DNA from: Clostridia bacterium
Lineage (GTDB): Bacteria; Bacillota; Clostridia; Peptostreptococcales; Anaerovoracaceae
Length of the DNA: 7,290 nt
NCBI GenBank assembly: GCA_024682015.1
Contig: JAIKZT010000236.1
Span: 1 to 7,290 of the forward strand
Direction: 5' to 3'
Made by a program: the position numbers and the translations under genes. Under the pieces are notes generated by a model that was given only the letters and a program-made list of their open reading frames with translations, was not told the DNA's origin and searched no databases. The first letter of the stretch is position 1; every line of letters starts with the position of its first letter. This document shows, in pieces, positions 1-6,614 of this stretch.

Positions 1-406
1 CGCCGCCGCCCATCAGGGCGCCGCCGTCCTTTTCGCTTTCCGCATCCTTTTCCGCGCGCGAGCTTTCCGCCTTTTCGGCCGGCATGTTTCTGTTCAAAGC
101 CCGTACCGACGGGAAGTACGCGTACGTCCATCCGTCCGTCAGTTCCCAGAACAGGCAGCCGTCCTCGTAGCGCGCGGAGCCTTCCACATAGTCCGCGCGC
201 GCCGTCACGAGCGCTTCCACCTCGGGCGCCAGCGCAGCATAGTCGTCTTCGGTCGCGTCCTGCGGCAGGCGCTCGTCCTCGAGCTGCCCGATCGCGTCCC
301 ATACGGCGGGCTCGGCCGGGTCACCGCCCTCCGCATAGACCGCGGCGGGGAGGAGCGCCAGGCAGAGCAGCGCCATCAGCATGAGCCATCCAAAACGTTT
401 GCGCAT
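1..406 (-). CDS. Secreted protein of unknown function, N-terminal part (runs off the left edge)
   Basis: The reading frame starts at ATG 404-406 and stays open to the window edge, giving 135 complete residues without a stop. Residues 1-25 form a classical signal peptide: a basic start (MRKR), a hydrophobic stretch of Leu/Met/Ala, then an A-V-Y-A site before E26. C15 does not sit in a lipobox, so it is not an obvious lipoprotein. The mature part is acidic (about 26-75), then has a W/Y/F-rich segment (about 78-105, with CLFWELTDGW), then a charged Glu/Lys/Ser/Ala linker (108-128) leading into a glycine-rich stretch at the edge. The linker suggests a domain boundary. AGAGG at 415-419 lies 8 bases before the ATG, supporting this start. 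The gene follows the 792-aa secreted protein gene by 44 bases with no terminator, so the two are probably co-transcribed. I do not recognise the family; a surface or extracellular role is inferred from the signal peptide and neighbour. Confidence 0.85.
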   Translation of the reverse strand, partial: MRKRFGWLMLMALLCLALLPAAVYAEGGDPAEPAVWDAIGQLEDERLPQDATEDDYAALAPEVEALVTARADYVEGSARYEDGCLFWELTDGWTYAYFPSVRALNRNMPAEKAESSRAEKDAESEKDGGALMGGG

Positions 407-450
407 ATCTCCAACCTCTTGAAAACTGAACGATAACGGACGACGCCGGC

Positions 451-2829
451 CTATTCTTCGGGCAGGACGAAGACGGCGCACGGCGCGAGCGGCGTTTTCT
501 CCATATCCACGAGGAACGCCCTGTATTCCGCAATATCTGCCGTTCCGTAATAGTAGCACGCGGTGGAGAACTGCAGGTCCCTCGTCACGCGCCAATGTTG
601 GATCATGCGGCCGTCCCTGTCGTAGGCCGCCACCCAGACCGCTACTTTGCCCTGCCAATCTTCCATCGGGAAGGAAAGCACCTGTACCACGCAATGGTCT
701 TTTGTCGTAGTGTCCCCGATCACCACTTTCGGTTTCTTCCCGATCCGGACTTCAGCGACCGGCTCGCGGTAGCTCGTGATGATCGCGCCGCCGCTGGCCC
801 AGCCGGTGTAGGGGTATTCGATCCGGCAGTCCTTCAGCGTGATCCCGCCGGAAAAGCCGAAGATCGCGCCTTGCGCTGTCTCGCTCACGGATGGATCCAG
901 CGCGGCGCTGTCTATGGTGGCATGGATCTCGCAGAAATCCACGGTGAGGCTGCTGTTTCCCCGCCCCTCGATCGCGTAAGCGGTCCCGGCCTCGTCGCTG
1001 CCGGCGATCAGGATGATGTCCTTTATCGTCAGCGCCGCGTCCTGCACGAGGATGGACGCGCCGAATTCCCCCGTCGCGCCTTTCAGCGTAAGCTGGTTGC
1101 TGCCGTACCGGCCCTGGATCGTCATGTCCGCGTAGGTGTAGATCAGCGGTATGTCCGGGTTGCCGGCTTCCAGTTCAAATTCGAGCAGCCCCGACCGGTA
1201 GACCTGGACCGTCAGGCCCGGAATTCCGTTGTTGATGAACCACCACCAGTCCTCGGGACACTTGAAGCTGCCCTTGATCTGCAGCGTATTCGCCTGCGGG
1301 TCGTACGAAAACTTCCCGTCGCCGCCCTCAACGCCTGCCAGGATGTTGTTTCTGTTCTTGTCCGTCACCAGGCGGTCGCCGAGGATGAGCTTATACGTCC
1401 GGTAATGCCTGATGGAAACGGATTCAGCCGCATGGCCCTCGCTGTCCGTGACCTCGCCGCCCGCGATCTTTCCGTCCTTGGGCGTGGTCACCTCCAGGGT
1501 ATCGATAAAAGGGCTCTCACCGGGCGGTGTGAGCTCGCCAAATCCGCCGACCATGCCCACGGTGTCCAGATCCGCGCCGATCACGAGCGTCTCGCTTCCC
1601 CATCCGGAGATGGCGTACGGATCGCCCGTCACTTTCATCTTGTTGTTCAGGGATACCGTCGCGCCGCTGCTGACCGTGATGCCGCACCCGCCGGTGCTGG
1701 TGATCGTCAGTTTGCCTTCGCCCGTAAATGCCGTGTCGTGCTCCAGTTCGAATATGTCGCCGCCCGCCGTGATCACCGCATCTTTGTCCGTTTGGATCGT
1801 CAGCCCGTCGATCCCGCTCACTACCACAGCTCCACCCGTGTACTTGCTCGTGTGTGACCCGGCGATATGCAGCGTATTCGTCTCGGGGTCGAAGGCGAAA
1901 GCGCCGTCCCCCGTAACGTTGTTGAGGTTCATGCCGGTCACCCGCTTGCCGTCGATCCACAGGTCGTACTCCTTTTCTGCCTCCCCCGTGACCTTGAAGG
2001 TGACGAGGCAGGTGTACGGCTTGAAATGATGCCCGGTCCTGGTGGGCGACACGCGAAACCAGAACTGATGTTCGCCCTCTGAGGTCGCGGTCCCCTCGTA
2101 AAAGATCGCGTTGTTTTCATCCTTGGTCCGGCCGGGCACGTAGTACAGGCCGGGCTGGGATGTCCTGTAAAACCTGACGCCGTCAAAAAGCAGTTCGCTG
2201 TCGCCCATAATCGAGACTCCGGGGATCTCGACGCGCGCACAGACACTGTTGTCGATCCAGGCGGACGCGGGTACCGGGAAAGCGACATCGCAGATGTTCG
2301 GCACGGAGGATGGCGGAACGAACATCTCGCCCCGGCACCTCGTCCCCTTGGTCAGCGTCACGGTGCGGGTCACATCCGTATGCGGCGTCTCGGTGACGTA
2401 GAACGTGGCTTTGTGCACGAACCTTAGGTTCGAAGGCTTCGTATGGTACTCGACGTAAGCGACGTACGGCTCCTCGCGGGCGCCGGTAATGATCGCATTG
2501 CCCGTTATCTCCGGATTATCGTATAGCACGTAGTCCGTCATGTACGAATACTCTACCCCGACCGCCAGCACCGAAGGTTCCCCTTTGAGCGTGATCGGAG
2601 GCATCTCGCCGTAGATGAGCGCGGGCGGGTTGTCCGTATAGTCCAGCTTTTCGCCTTCCGGCAGCGCCGGATGGTCGAATGACTCGGGGAAAATGAGATC
2701 CTGCCCCTGCGTCAGGTAGATCACCTCTTCCGAGTCATATTTCGGGCCGGCGGCTTCCGTCCGCTGGGGGATGAGCCCGGCGAAGAGCACGAGCGCCAGC
2801 ATCAGCGTGAATATGCGTTTTGTTTTCAT
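451..2829 (-). CDS. Large secreted beta-rich protein with duplicated module (792 aa)
   Basis: A complete gene, ATG at 2827-2829 to TAG at 451-453. GGAG at 2836-2839, six bases before the ATG, fixes the start. Residues 1-26 are a signal peptide (MKTKR, hydrophobic 6-20, cleavage near T-E-A/A-G). The mature protein appears almost all beta: an N-terminal region (about 30-280) of strand-forming segments, then two related modules (about 288-324 and 479-520) sharing Y-x-L-W/I-x-G, V-T, N-N, a G-x-F-x-(Y/F)-D-P turn and N-T-L-x-I-x-G-S. Each is followed by Gly/Thr/Ile-rich segments resembling short parallel-beta rungs. The C-terminal ~80 residues (VAVWVAAYDRDGRMI ... EYRAFLVDMEKTPL) resemble the closing domain of many clostridial extracellular proteins, from memory. 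There is no LPxTG motif, SLH repeat or C-terminal membrane anchor, so it is either released or held non-covalently. Eleven cysteines are unusual for an exported Gram-positive protein. Function is unknown; adhesin, glycan binding or matrix roles are possible. No catalytic motif was seen. Confidence 0.93.
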   Translation of the reverse strand: MKTKRIFTLMLALVLFAGLIPQRTEAAGPKYDSEEVIYLTQGQDLIFPESFDHPALPEGEKLDYTDNPPALIYGEMPPITLKGEPSVLAVGVEYSYMTDYVLYDNPEITGNAIITGAREEPYVAYVEYHTKPSNLRFVHKATFYVTETPHTDVTRTVTLTKGTRCRGEMFVPPSSVPNICDVAFPVPASAWIDNSVCARVEIPGVSIMGDSELLFDGVRFYRTSQPGLYYVPGRTKDENNAIFYEGTATSEGEHQFWFRVSPTRTGHHFKPYTCLVTFKVTGEAEKEYDLWIDGKRVTGMNLNNVTGDGAFAFDPETNTLHIAGSHTSKYTGGAVVVSGIDGLTIQTDKDAVITAGGDIFELEHDTAFTGEGKLTITSTGGCGITVSSGATVSLNNKMKVTGDPYAISGWGSETLVIGADLDTVGMVGGFGELTPPGESPFIDTLEVTTPKDGKIAGGEVTDSEGHAAESVSIRHYRTYKLILGDRLVTDKNRNNILAGVEGGDGKFSYDPQANTLQIKGSFKCPEDWWWFINNGIPGLTVQVYRSGLLEFELEAGNPDIPLIYTYADMTIQGRYGSNQLTLKGATGEFGASILVQDAALTIKDIILIAGSDEAGTAYAIEGRGNSSLTVDFCEIHATIDSAALDPSVSETAQGAIFGFSGGITLKDCRIEYPYTGWASGGAIITSYREPVAEVRIGKKPKVVIGDTTTKDHCVVQVLSFPMEDWQGKVAVWVAAYDRDGRMIQHWRVTRDLQFSTACYYYGTADIAEYRAFLVDMEKTPLAPCAVFVLPEE
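1270..1395 (-). repeat. Second copy of intragenic protein module
   Basis: This encodes residues about 479-520 of the 792-aa secreted protein. It begins Y-K-L-I-L-G-D-R-L-V-T and runs through N-N-I-L, G-G-D-G-K-F-S-Y-D-P to N-T-L-Q-I-K-G-S. Against the copy at 1858-1968 it keeps the Y-x-L, V-T, N-N, D-G-x-F-x-(Y/F)-D-P and N-T-L-x-I-x-G-S positions and carries about five extra residues before the D-G-x-F turn. Copy-to-copy spacing is about 190 residues, the likely size of the repeating structural unit. Confidence 0.7.
1858..1968 (-). repeat. First copy of intragenic protein module
   Basis: This encodes residues about 288-324 of the 792-aa secreted protein. It begins Y-D-L-W-I-D-G-K-R-V-T and continues through N-N-V-T-G-D-G-A-F-A-F-D-P to N-T-L-H-I-A-G-S. 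It aligns by eye with a second copy at 1270-1395. Similar openings precede beta-rich regions in other gut Bacillota surface proteins (recalled, not searched). The copies are clearly diverged, so this is an old domain duplication and not a recent DNA repeat. Confidence 0.7.
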
Positions 2830-2867
2830 GACGATCTCCAGATCTGTAAAACGACTGCTTTGAGAAA

Positions 2868-2927
2868 CCGGTCTGCTGATGCGGTTGGTTCCATTCTATT
2901 ATCGTGTTTTATGCATCAGCAGGCCGG
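2868..2927. promoter_or_regulatory. 15-bp-arm inverted repeat upstream of the secreted-protein gene
   Basis: The arms are 2868-2882 (CCGGTCTGCTGATGC on the plus strand) and 2913-2927 (GCATCAGCAGGCCGG). They are complementary at 14 of 15 positions, with a perfect inner 10 bp; the exception is T2872/G2923. The 30-base spacer (2883-2912) is AT-rich. The right-hand end in transcription order lies 38 bases before the ATG of the 792-aa secreted protein gene. It could be an operator for a dimeric regulator such as the neighbouring LuxR-type response regulator, or a leader-RNA hairpin. On the minus strand it is followed by only TTTCTC, so it would be a weak terminator. The repeat is seen directly; the function is inferred. 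Confidence 0.55.
2898..2903 (-). promoter_or_regulatory. Possible -10 element (GATAAT) for the secreted-protein operon
   Basis: Read on the minus strand this is GATAAT, one base off TATAAT, inside the AT-rich spacer of the inverted repeat and about 70 bases before the ATG. Seventeen bases upstream the sequence is CGGCCT, a poor -35, and it lies in the repeat arm. That layout would fit a promoter that needs an activator bound at the arm, but chance AT-richness is an equal possibility. Confidence 0.3.
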
Positions 2928-2940
2928 GACGCGGCAGCCC

Positions 2941-2995
2941 AAAACAAAAACAGGGCATACTTTGTCACTTTCCATTGTAGACAAAGCATGTCCTG
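2941..2995 (-). terminator. Intrinsic terminator of the sensor/kinase/regulator operon
   Basis: On the minus strand CAGGACATGCTTTGTC (2995-2980) pairs with GACAAAGTATGCCCTG (2966-2951) around a 13-base loop, giving 14 Watson-Crick pairs, one G-U wobble and one A/C mismatch over 16 positions. It is followed at once by TTTTTGTTTT (2950-2941). It lies 28 bases beyond the response-regulator stop codon and separates the signalling operon from the secreted-protein operon. Confidence 0.85.
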
Positions 2996-3003
2996 CCTGT
3001 ATA

Positions 3004-3025
3004 GCCGCCATTCGGCGGTATTTTT
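3004..3025 (+). terminator. Short hairpin with plus-strand T-tract overlapping the response-regulator stop
   Basis: CCGCC (3005-3009) and GGCGG (3014-3018) pair around ATTC. On the plus strand the stem is followed by TA and then five T residues (3021-3025). It would work as a terminator only for plus-strand transcription entering the end of the regulator gene. On the minus strand the T-tract is missing and the stem simply follows the TAA stop. The stem is only 5 bp, so it may have no function. Confidence 0.3.
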
Positions 3026-3653
3026 ATCTCCCCGTAAACAGCCCCAATTTCGAAGCTTTCACGGCCAGCTCCGTGCGCGAATGGATGCCGGTGCGCTCCA
3101 TCAGCTGCTCGAGATAGCTCTTGACCGTCAGCGGCGAAACGTACATCTTTTCGGCGATCTCGCGGTTCGGCAGCCCCTGCGTCAGGTGCAGCAGAAGTTT
3201 CTTCTGCTGGTCCGTCAGATCGCTCGTGGGCATGTCACCCAGAAAGGCCTGAGGCGGCTCATCCTCGTACACCGACTCGCCCGCCATCGTGCGGTCCATG
3301 ATCTCCAGCAGCGGCAGCCGCGAATATTCCTTGTACCAGAAGCTCTCGATGCCCGCCCTTTTCGCCTCGTCCATCCATTCCGGCTGCGCCATGGACGTCG
3401 CAAGGATGACCCGCACATCCGGCATCTCTTTTTTCAGCTGCGCTGCAGCAGCCAAGCCGTTCATCCCCTGCTCCATCACCACGTCCATGATGACGAGGTC
3501 GGCGCTGTTCCTGCGGCACCAAGCAAGCGCATCCTCGGCGAGGGGCAGCGACGCAGCCAGCTCGTAGCGCGACGAACTCGCCACGAACATATCCACGTAC
3601 ATGCGCGCGAGGCGCTGATCATCCGCTACGACCACCCGTACTTTATCGTCCAT
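3024..3653 (-). CDS. LuxR/NarL-family response regulator (REC-HTH, 209 aa)
   Basis: A cytoplasmic two-component output protein: phosphorylation of its receiver domain should switch DNA binding by its C-terminal helix-turn-helix. The receiver occupies residues about 5-122, with the acidic pair D11/D12, phospho-acceptor D57 (in LVIMDVV), T86 (in LATS) and K108 (in F-W-Y-K-E). The complete set implies a phosphorylatable regulator. A short linker leads to a LuxR-type HTH at about 145-205: LTDQQKKLL, then G-L-P-N-R-E-I-A-E-K-M-Y-V-S-P-L-T-V-K-S, then R-T-G-I-H-S-R-T-E-L-A. The length is normal for the NarL class. The ATG is supported by GGAGG at 3660-3664, six bases upstream, which lies inside the last codons of the kinase gene; the two genes overlap by 11 bases. 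The TAA stop (3024-3026) is followed by a strong terminator. Its promoter targets are unknown; the nearest candidate is the inverted repeat at 2868-2927. Confidence 0.95.
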   Translation of the reverse strand: MDDKVRVVVADDQRLARMYVDMFVASSSRYELAASLPLAEDALAWCRRNSADLVIMDVVMEQGMNGLAAAAQLKKEMPDVRVILATSMAQPEWMDEAKRAGIESFWYKEYSRLPLLEIMDRTMAGESVYEDEPPQAFLGDMPTSDLTDQQKKLLLHLTQGLPNREIAEKMYVSPLTVKSYLEQLMERTGIHSRTELAVKASKLGLFTGR

Positions 3654-4926
3654 CGTGCACCTCCATGATCAACTTAAACTCCGGTCTGCTCTCTATCCTC
3701 ATCTCTCCGCCAGCCTGCCGGACCGCGGCCGCAAGCGAAGCCAGTCCGCCCGACGGAATGATCTCCGTCTTCGGCGGCTGTCCGTTATTTGCAAGTTCAA
3801 AGCGCCAGAGGCCCTGCGCCTCCCCGATCTTCACGTCCAGCCTGTCCGCGCCGGCGTGCTTCACGGCGTTGACCGCGCATTCACCGACCGCTTGAGCCAG
3901 CAAGCTGCGCAGTTTTTCCTCCTCAGGCGGTTCACCCTGCAGACGGACGGAGATGCCGATGCCTGCTGCCATCCGCAGAGTTTCCTCCAGCTCGCCCGCG
4001 CGGGGCTCCGGGTCCTCCACCTCGGCAAGCAGATACGTGTTGATCTGCTGCAGCATGCGGCGCAAGGCCTTGCGGTCGGTTGCTTCCGGGTGCTCGAATG
4101 CGTAGCGACCCGTCAGAAGCGCCCCGCCAAGCTGGCTGTGCACGAGCGTGCGGGCGGCCAGCAGTTCCTGGCGCACCGCGAGTTCCTGCGTATGCACCTG
4201 GTAGGCCTTCATGCGCACCTGCAGCGCGCGCAGCCGCGCGTTCTCCGCCTCCAGTTCCTTCGTGACGCGAAACTGGTCGCTCACGTCCTCCGCTGTCAGC
4301 TGCTGGTAAGTCTCGTCCTCCAACTGCATCGTATTCTCCTCAAAAAGATATGCCTTATCTCCTGCAAGGCGCACCAGCAGCCGGCCGTTCTGCGGCTCAC
4401 CCGCGTCCCGGACGGCCTGCAGAAAGTCCTCCGCGTTCAGAAGAGGTCCGCCCGTCAGATCCCGGCAAAACGCATCCATCGCAAGATTGGACAGCAGCAC
4501 CGTGCCGTCCGCGCCGCTGACGCACACGCCCGCCGGCAGCAGGTCCACGGTCTGCTTGATCGCCTGTTCCGAGGGATGAACCGCCGCAAACTGCCGCACG
4601 TCCCGTGCGGACACAGCGCACAGCGCAGCCGACGCACCTTCCAGAGCCGCAATCGCCAGCCATGGCAGCGACCCCAGCGCCAGCACGGCGGCCGGATACT
4701 CCCGTACGTAAGGCAGATATGCGATCCGGTAGCAACCGTCGTACAGCAGCACGAGGAAACACAGTCCCGCCAGCGCGTGCAGCGCGTTCAACGCAAGCGC
4801 GCGGCTGTTCCGCTTCTGGCCAAGGGCCTGGAAGAACAGTGCCATCTGAACGGGCATCAGGACGAGCGCAGCAAGGCGCAGCACGATGCCCAGAGGTTCC
4901 ATGGAAACGGAAAGGAAAGAACTCAT
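3643..4926 (-). CDS. Membrane-bound PAS sensor histidine kinase (427 aa)
   Basis: This is the likely phosphodonor for the overlapping response regulator. Residues about 12-35, 44-62 and 78-105 are hydrophobic membrane segments. A PAS-like domain follows at about 120-220 (D-L-L-P-A-G-V-C-V-S, ending T-A-E-D-V-S-D-Q-F), then a coiled helix (222-258). The phospho-acceptor region is A-R-T-L-V-H263-S-Q-L-G. The ATPase domain (about 310-425) has an N-box E349-C-A-V-N353-A-V-K-H357-A, an N-N-G-Q-P-P segment where the first glycine box would be, and G-G-L (393-395) for the second. H263 is followed by Ser, not the Asp/Glu usual in HisKA_3-type kinases. The start is the ATG at 4924-4926, whose ATGA overlaps the upstream gene's TGA by 4 bases. 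The frame stays open upstream to an ATG at 5031, but that would run 35 residues into the upstream gene without membrane character. Its 3' end overlaps the regulator by 11 bases. The signal sensed is unknown. Confidence 0.9.
   Translation of the reverse strand: MSSFLSVSMEPLGIVLRLAALVLMPVQMALFFQALGQKRNSRALALNALHALAGLCFLVLLYDGCYRIAYLPYVREYPAAVLALGSLPWLAIAALEGASAALCAVSARDVRQFAAVHPSEQAIKQTVDLLPAGVCVSGADGTVLLSNLAMDAFCRDLTGGPLLNAEDFLQAVRDAGEPQNGRLLVRLAGDKAYLFEENTMQLEDETYQQLTAEDVSDQFRVTKELEAENARLRALQVRMKAYQVHTQELAVRQELLAARTLVHSQLGGALLTGRYAFEHPEATDRKALRRMLQQINTYLLAEVEDPEPRAGELEETLRMAAGIGISVRLQGEPPEEEKLRSLLAQAVGECAVNAVKHAGADRLDVKIGEAQGLWRFELANNGQPPKTEIIPSGGLASLAAAVRQAGGEMRIESRPEFKLIMEVHDGR
3660..3664 (-). 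promoter_or_regulatory. Ribosome-binding site of the response-regulator gene inside the kinase gene
   Basis: GGAGG on the minus strand lies six bases before the regulator ATG and within codons for the kinase C-terminus (M-E-V-H-D-G-R). This strong site would let regulator synthesis exceed that expected from coupling alone, fitting the usual excess of regulator over kinase. Confidence 0.7.
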
Positions 4927-6611
4927 CGCGCGCCGCCCTTCTCCGCACGCAGACGGATGAACAGCTGTCCGTCCTCCTCGGTGCGCTCCTGCAGGCAGGG
5001 CGTTTCGGGCAGTTCCAGAGGGGCTTCGCATTCGGCCGTAAGCCGCAGTCCTTCCTCGTCCAGCACGGTCAGCAGGCTGGCCGTCTTCCCCGCGAGCGCT
5101 TCGATGACCCGCTCAAAACTGTCGTACAGCGCGATGGCCTCGACTGCCTGAAAGTCCCTGTCCGTGCGCTTTTCCGCTGCGGCGGACACGCCCTCCAATG
5201 CCAGGAAGCGGCAGGACTCTTCCAATGCCAGGTGCAGTTCTCTCGCCGTGATCACGTCCCGCTCATCCGACAGCAGCACGAAGTTCGACTTGCGCTTCAC
5301 GTAGGCGTTCAGCAGGAGAACACGGGCGAGCTTTTCGTTAAAATCCGGAGCTTCGGGGCCCATGTCCCCGAGAAGCTGCGCGACCTGCTTTTGCGTATCG
5401 TAGACCTGCGCACCGGCCTTCGCGTAAAGCTGGCTGCGGGCGTCCACACGCGCGCGTTCCGCCTGCTGCTCGCTCTCCAGGCGCAGCAGATCGTTCTCCG
5501 ATTCCAGGACTTCCGCCGTATCCGCCAGTTCCTCGTTGAGCCGCCGCAGCGTGCCCTCGTCCCCGGTCCAGAACGCGCAGCCGGAAGGCAGCCGGCGGCC
5601 GTAGAGCCGGGTGTCCTCGTCCAGCAGAAGAGATGTAGCAAGCGCTTTCCGCTTGGCCGGATCATCTGCGGAAGCGGGCAGCGGCTCAGTCGTGCGAAAG
5701 ACCTCCCGCAGATCCGGGTCTGTGATATCGGCAGGAAGGCGCAGCGCGGCAAAAAAGTCCGCATACCCCTCGTTGCCGGGGATGAGCCGGCTGCGGATAC
5801 AGTACTCGAAAATGGCCAGCATACAGAAGACGGCGGTCTCGGCGAACTGCCACGGAGCGCGGAGGCCGAGGGATGGGAGCCATCGATCGAACAGGCGAAA
5901 TGCGAGCATCGTCAGGGGGAGCAGCAGCGCGGGGATGAGCGCCTGCTGCACGCTCCCGCGGCCCCGCAGCCGCACGAGGATCGCAAGACCGGCGATAATG
6001 CAGATGCAGATATACACGTAATAGACGTAAAACAGCGGCCCGTTCGTGTGATGTTCCCAGGCGTCGCTCATGACGGCCCCGGATTCCGGGCGGAACATCA
6101 GGCAGTGCCAATCGTTCGTGACCACCGCGAGGACCAGGAAAAGGCCGACAGCCGACACGCATGTCTGCGCGGCGAGCCAGCGCTTTGCATGCGGCCCCAT
6201 GAACAGACAGGTGAGCAGAAACAGCGTGGGGATCGCGGCCAGAGGCACGTAATACGCGTACCAGCAAAAGTGCTCGAGCGGGCTGCCGTTCGTCGAAACG
6301 CGGTATTTCGCGGAGCGAATGTAAAGGAACAGCAGCATGAAGACCGCAGCCGCAATGACGTACGTCCGCCCGCGGGACGGCAGCAGCCGCGTGTAGACGG
6401 ACTGCAGCCAGCGGATCAGCAGGCCGGTATAGACCGCGAGGTTGAGCGCGAACAGGCAGGTGCTGGCAAAAGCGAGCAATGCGGACCCGCTGCTGCCGGC
6501 AAGGCCGTTCAACTGCGCGTTGAGCCGGCTGTCCAGCGCATGCAGAAGTCCCGCCAGCAGTATACAGGCGGCGAACAGCAGCTCCTTTTGGCTCAAACGA
6601 CGGGTCTTCAT
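4923..6611 (-). CDS. Multi-spanning membrane sensor with degenerate histidine-kinase half (562 aa)
   Basis: The N-terminal half carries about seven to eight hydrophobic helices (near residues 11-26, 44-67, 84-99, 114-136, 147-165, 195-213, 222-240 and 255-272). The motif V-V-T-N-D-W-H-C-L-M-F-R (163-174) resembles the histidine-kinase N-terminal 7TM region. A soluble segment (about 275-350), a coiled coil (355-390) and a helical-hairpin-like region (390-450, with L-L-L-N-A-Y-V-K-R-K-S-N-F-V-L-L) follow. The end (about 485-562, with A-L-Y-D-S-F-E-R-V-I-E-A-L) sits where an ATPase domain belongs, but I see no N-box Asn, no DxGxG/GxGL boxes and no convincing phospho-acceptor His. It is therefore probably a non-catalytic partner, sensor or scaffold for the kinase encoded next, with which it overlaps by ATGA. 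The start at 6609-6611 has no Shine-Dalgarno sequence: the bases before it are a terminator T-tract plus GCT. No other in-frame start nearby is better. Ligand unknown. Confidence 0.85.
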   Translation of the reverse strand: MKTRRLSQKELLFAACILLAGLLHALDSRLNAQLNGLAGSSGSALLAFASTCLFALNLAVYTGLLIRWLQSVYTRLLPSRGRTYVIAAAVFMLLFLYIRSAKYRVSTNGSPLEHFCWYAYYVPLAAIPTLFLLTCLFMGPHAKRWLAAQTCVSAVGLFLVLAVVTNDWHCLMFRPESGAVMSDAWEHHTNGPLFYVYYVYICICIIAGLAILVRLRGRGSVQQALIPALLLPLTMLAFRLFDRWLPSLGLRAPWQFAETAVFCMLAIFEYCIRSRLIPGNEGYADFFAALRLPADITDPDLREVFRTTEPLPASADDPAKRKALATSLLLDEDTRLYGRRLPSGCAFWTGDEGTLRRLNEELADTAEVLESENDLLRLESEQQAERARVDARSQLYAKAGAQVYDTQKQVAQLLGDMGPEAPDFNEKLARVLLLNAYVKRKSNFVLLSDERDVITARELHLALEESCRFLALEGVSAAAEKRTDRDFQAVEAIALYDSFERVIEALAGKTASLLTVLDEEGLRLTAECEAPLELPETPCLQERTEEDGQLFIRLRAEKGGAR

Positions 6612-6614
6612 AGC

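Noticed and set aside
595..1857. 420-codon open frame on the plus strand opposite the secreted protein
   Set aside because: There is no recognisable fold or family, the composition is Arg/Asp/Val-rich typical of a mirrored frame, and the minus-strand gene has a signal peptide and ribosome-binding site.
2868..2927. Inverted repeat as the end of an insertion element
   Set aside because: Only 30 bases lie between the arms, with no transposase or target-site duplication seen nearby, so a regulatory or RNA-hairpin role is more plausible.
2830..3023. A riboswitch or T-box in the leader of the secreted-protein gene
   Set aside because: The stems are simple hairpins; I saw no known riboswitch core or T-box TGG bulge sequence, and the strongest stem is explained as the upstream operon's terminator.
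4927..5031. A longer kinase start at 5031
   Set aside because: The added 35 residues would overlap the upstream gene by over 100 bases and look non-coding, while ATG 4924-4926 gives the usual ATGA overlap.
3655..5151. 498-codon open frame on the plus strand opposite the histidine kinase
   Set aside because: The composition is His/Arg/Gln-rich and without motifs, and the minus strand shows a clear kinase with overlapping neighbours. It is a shadow frame.
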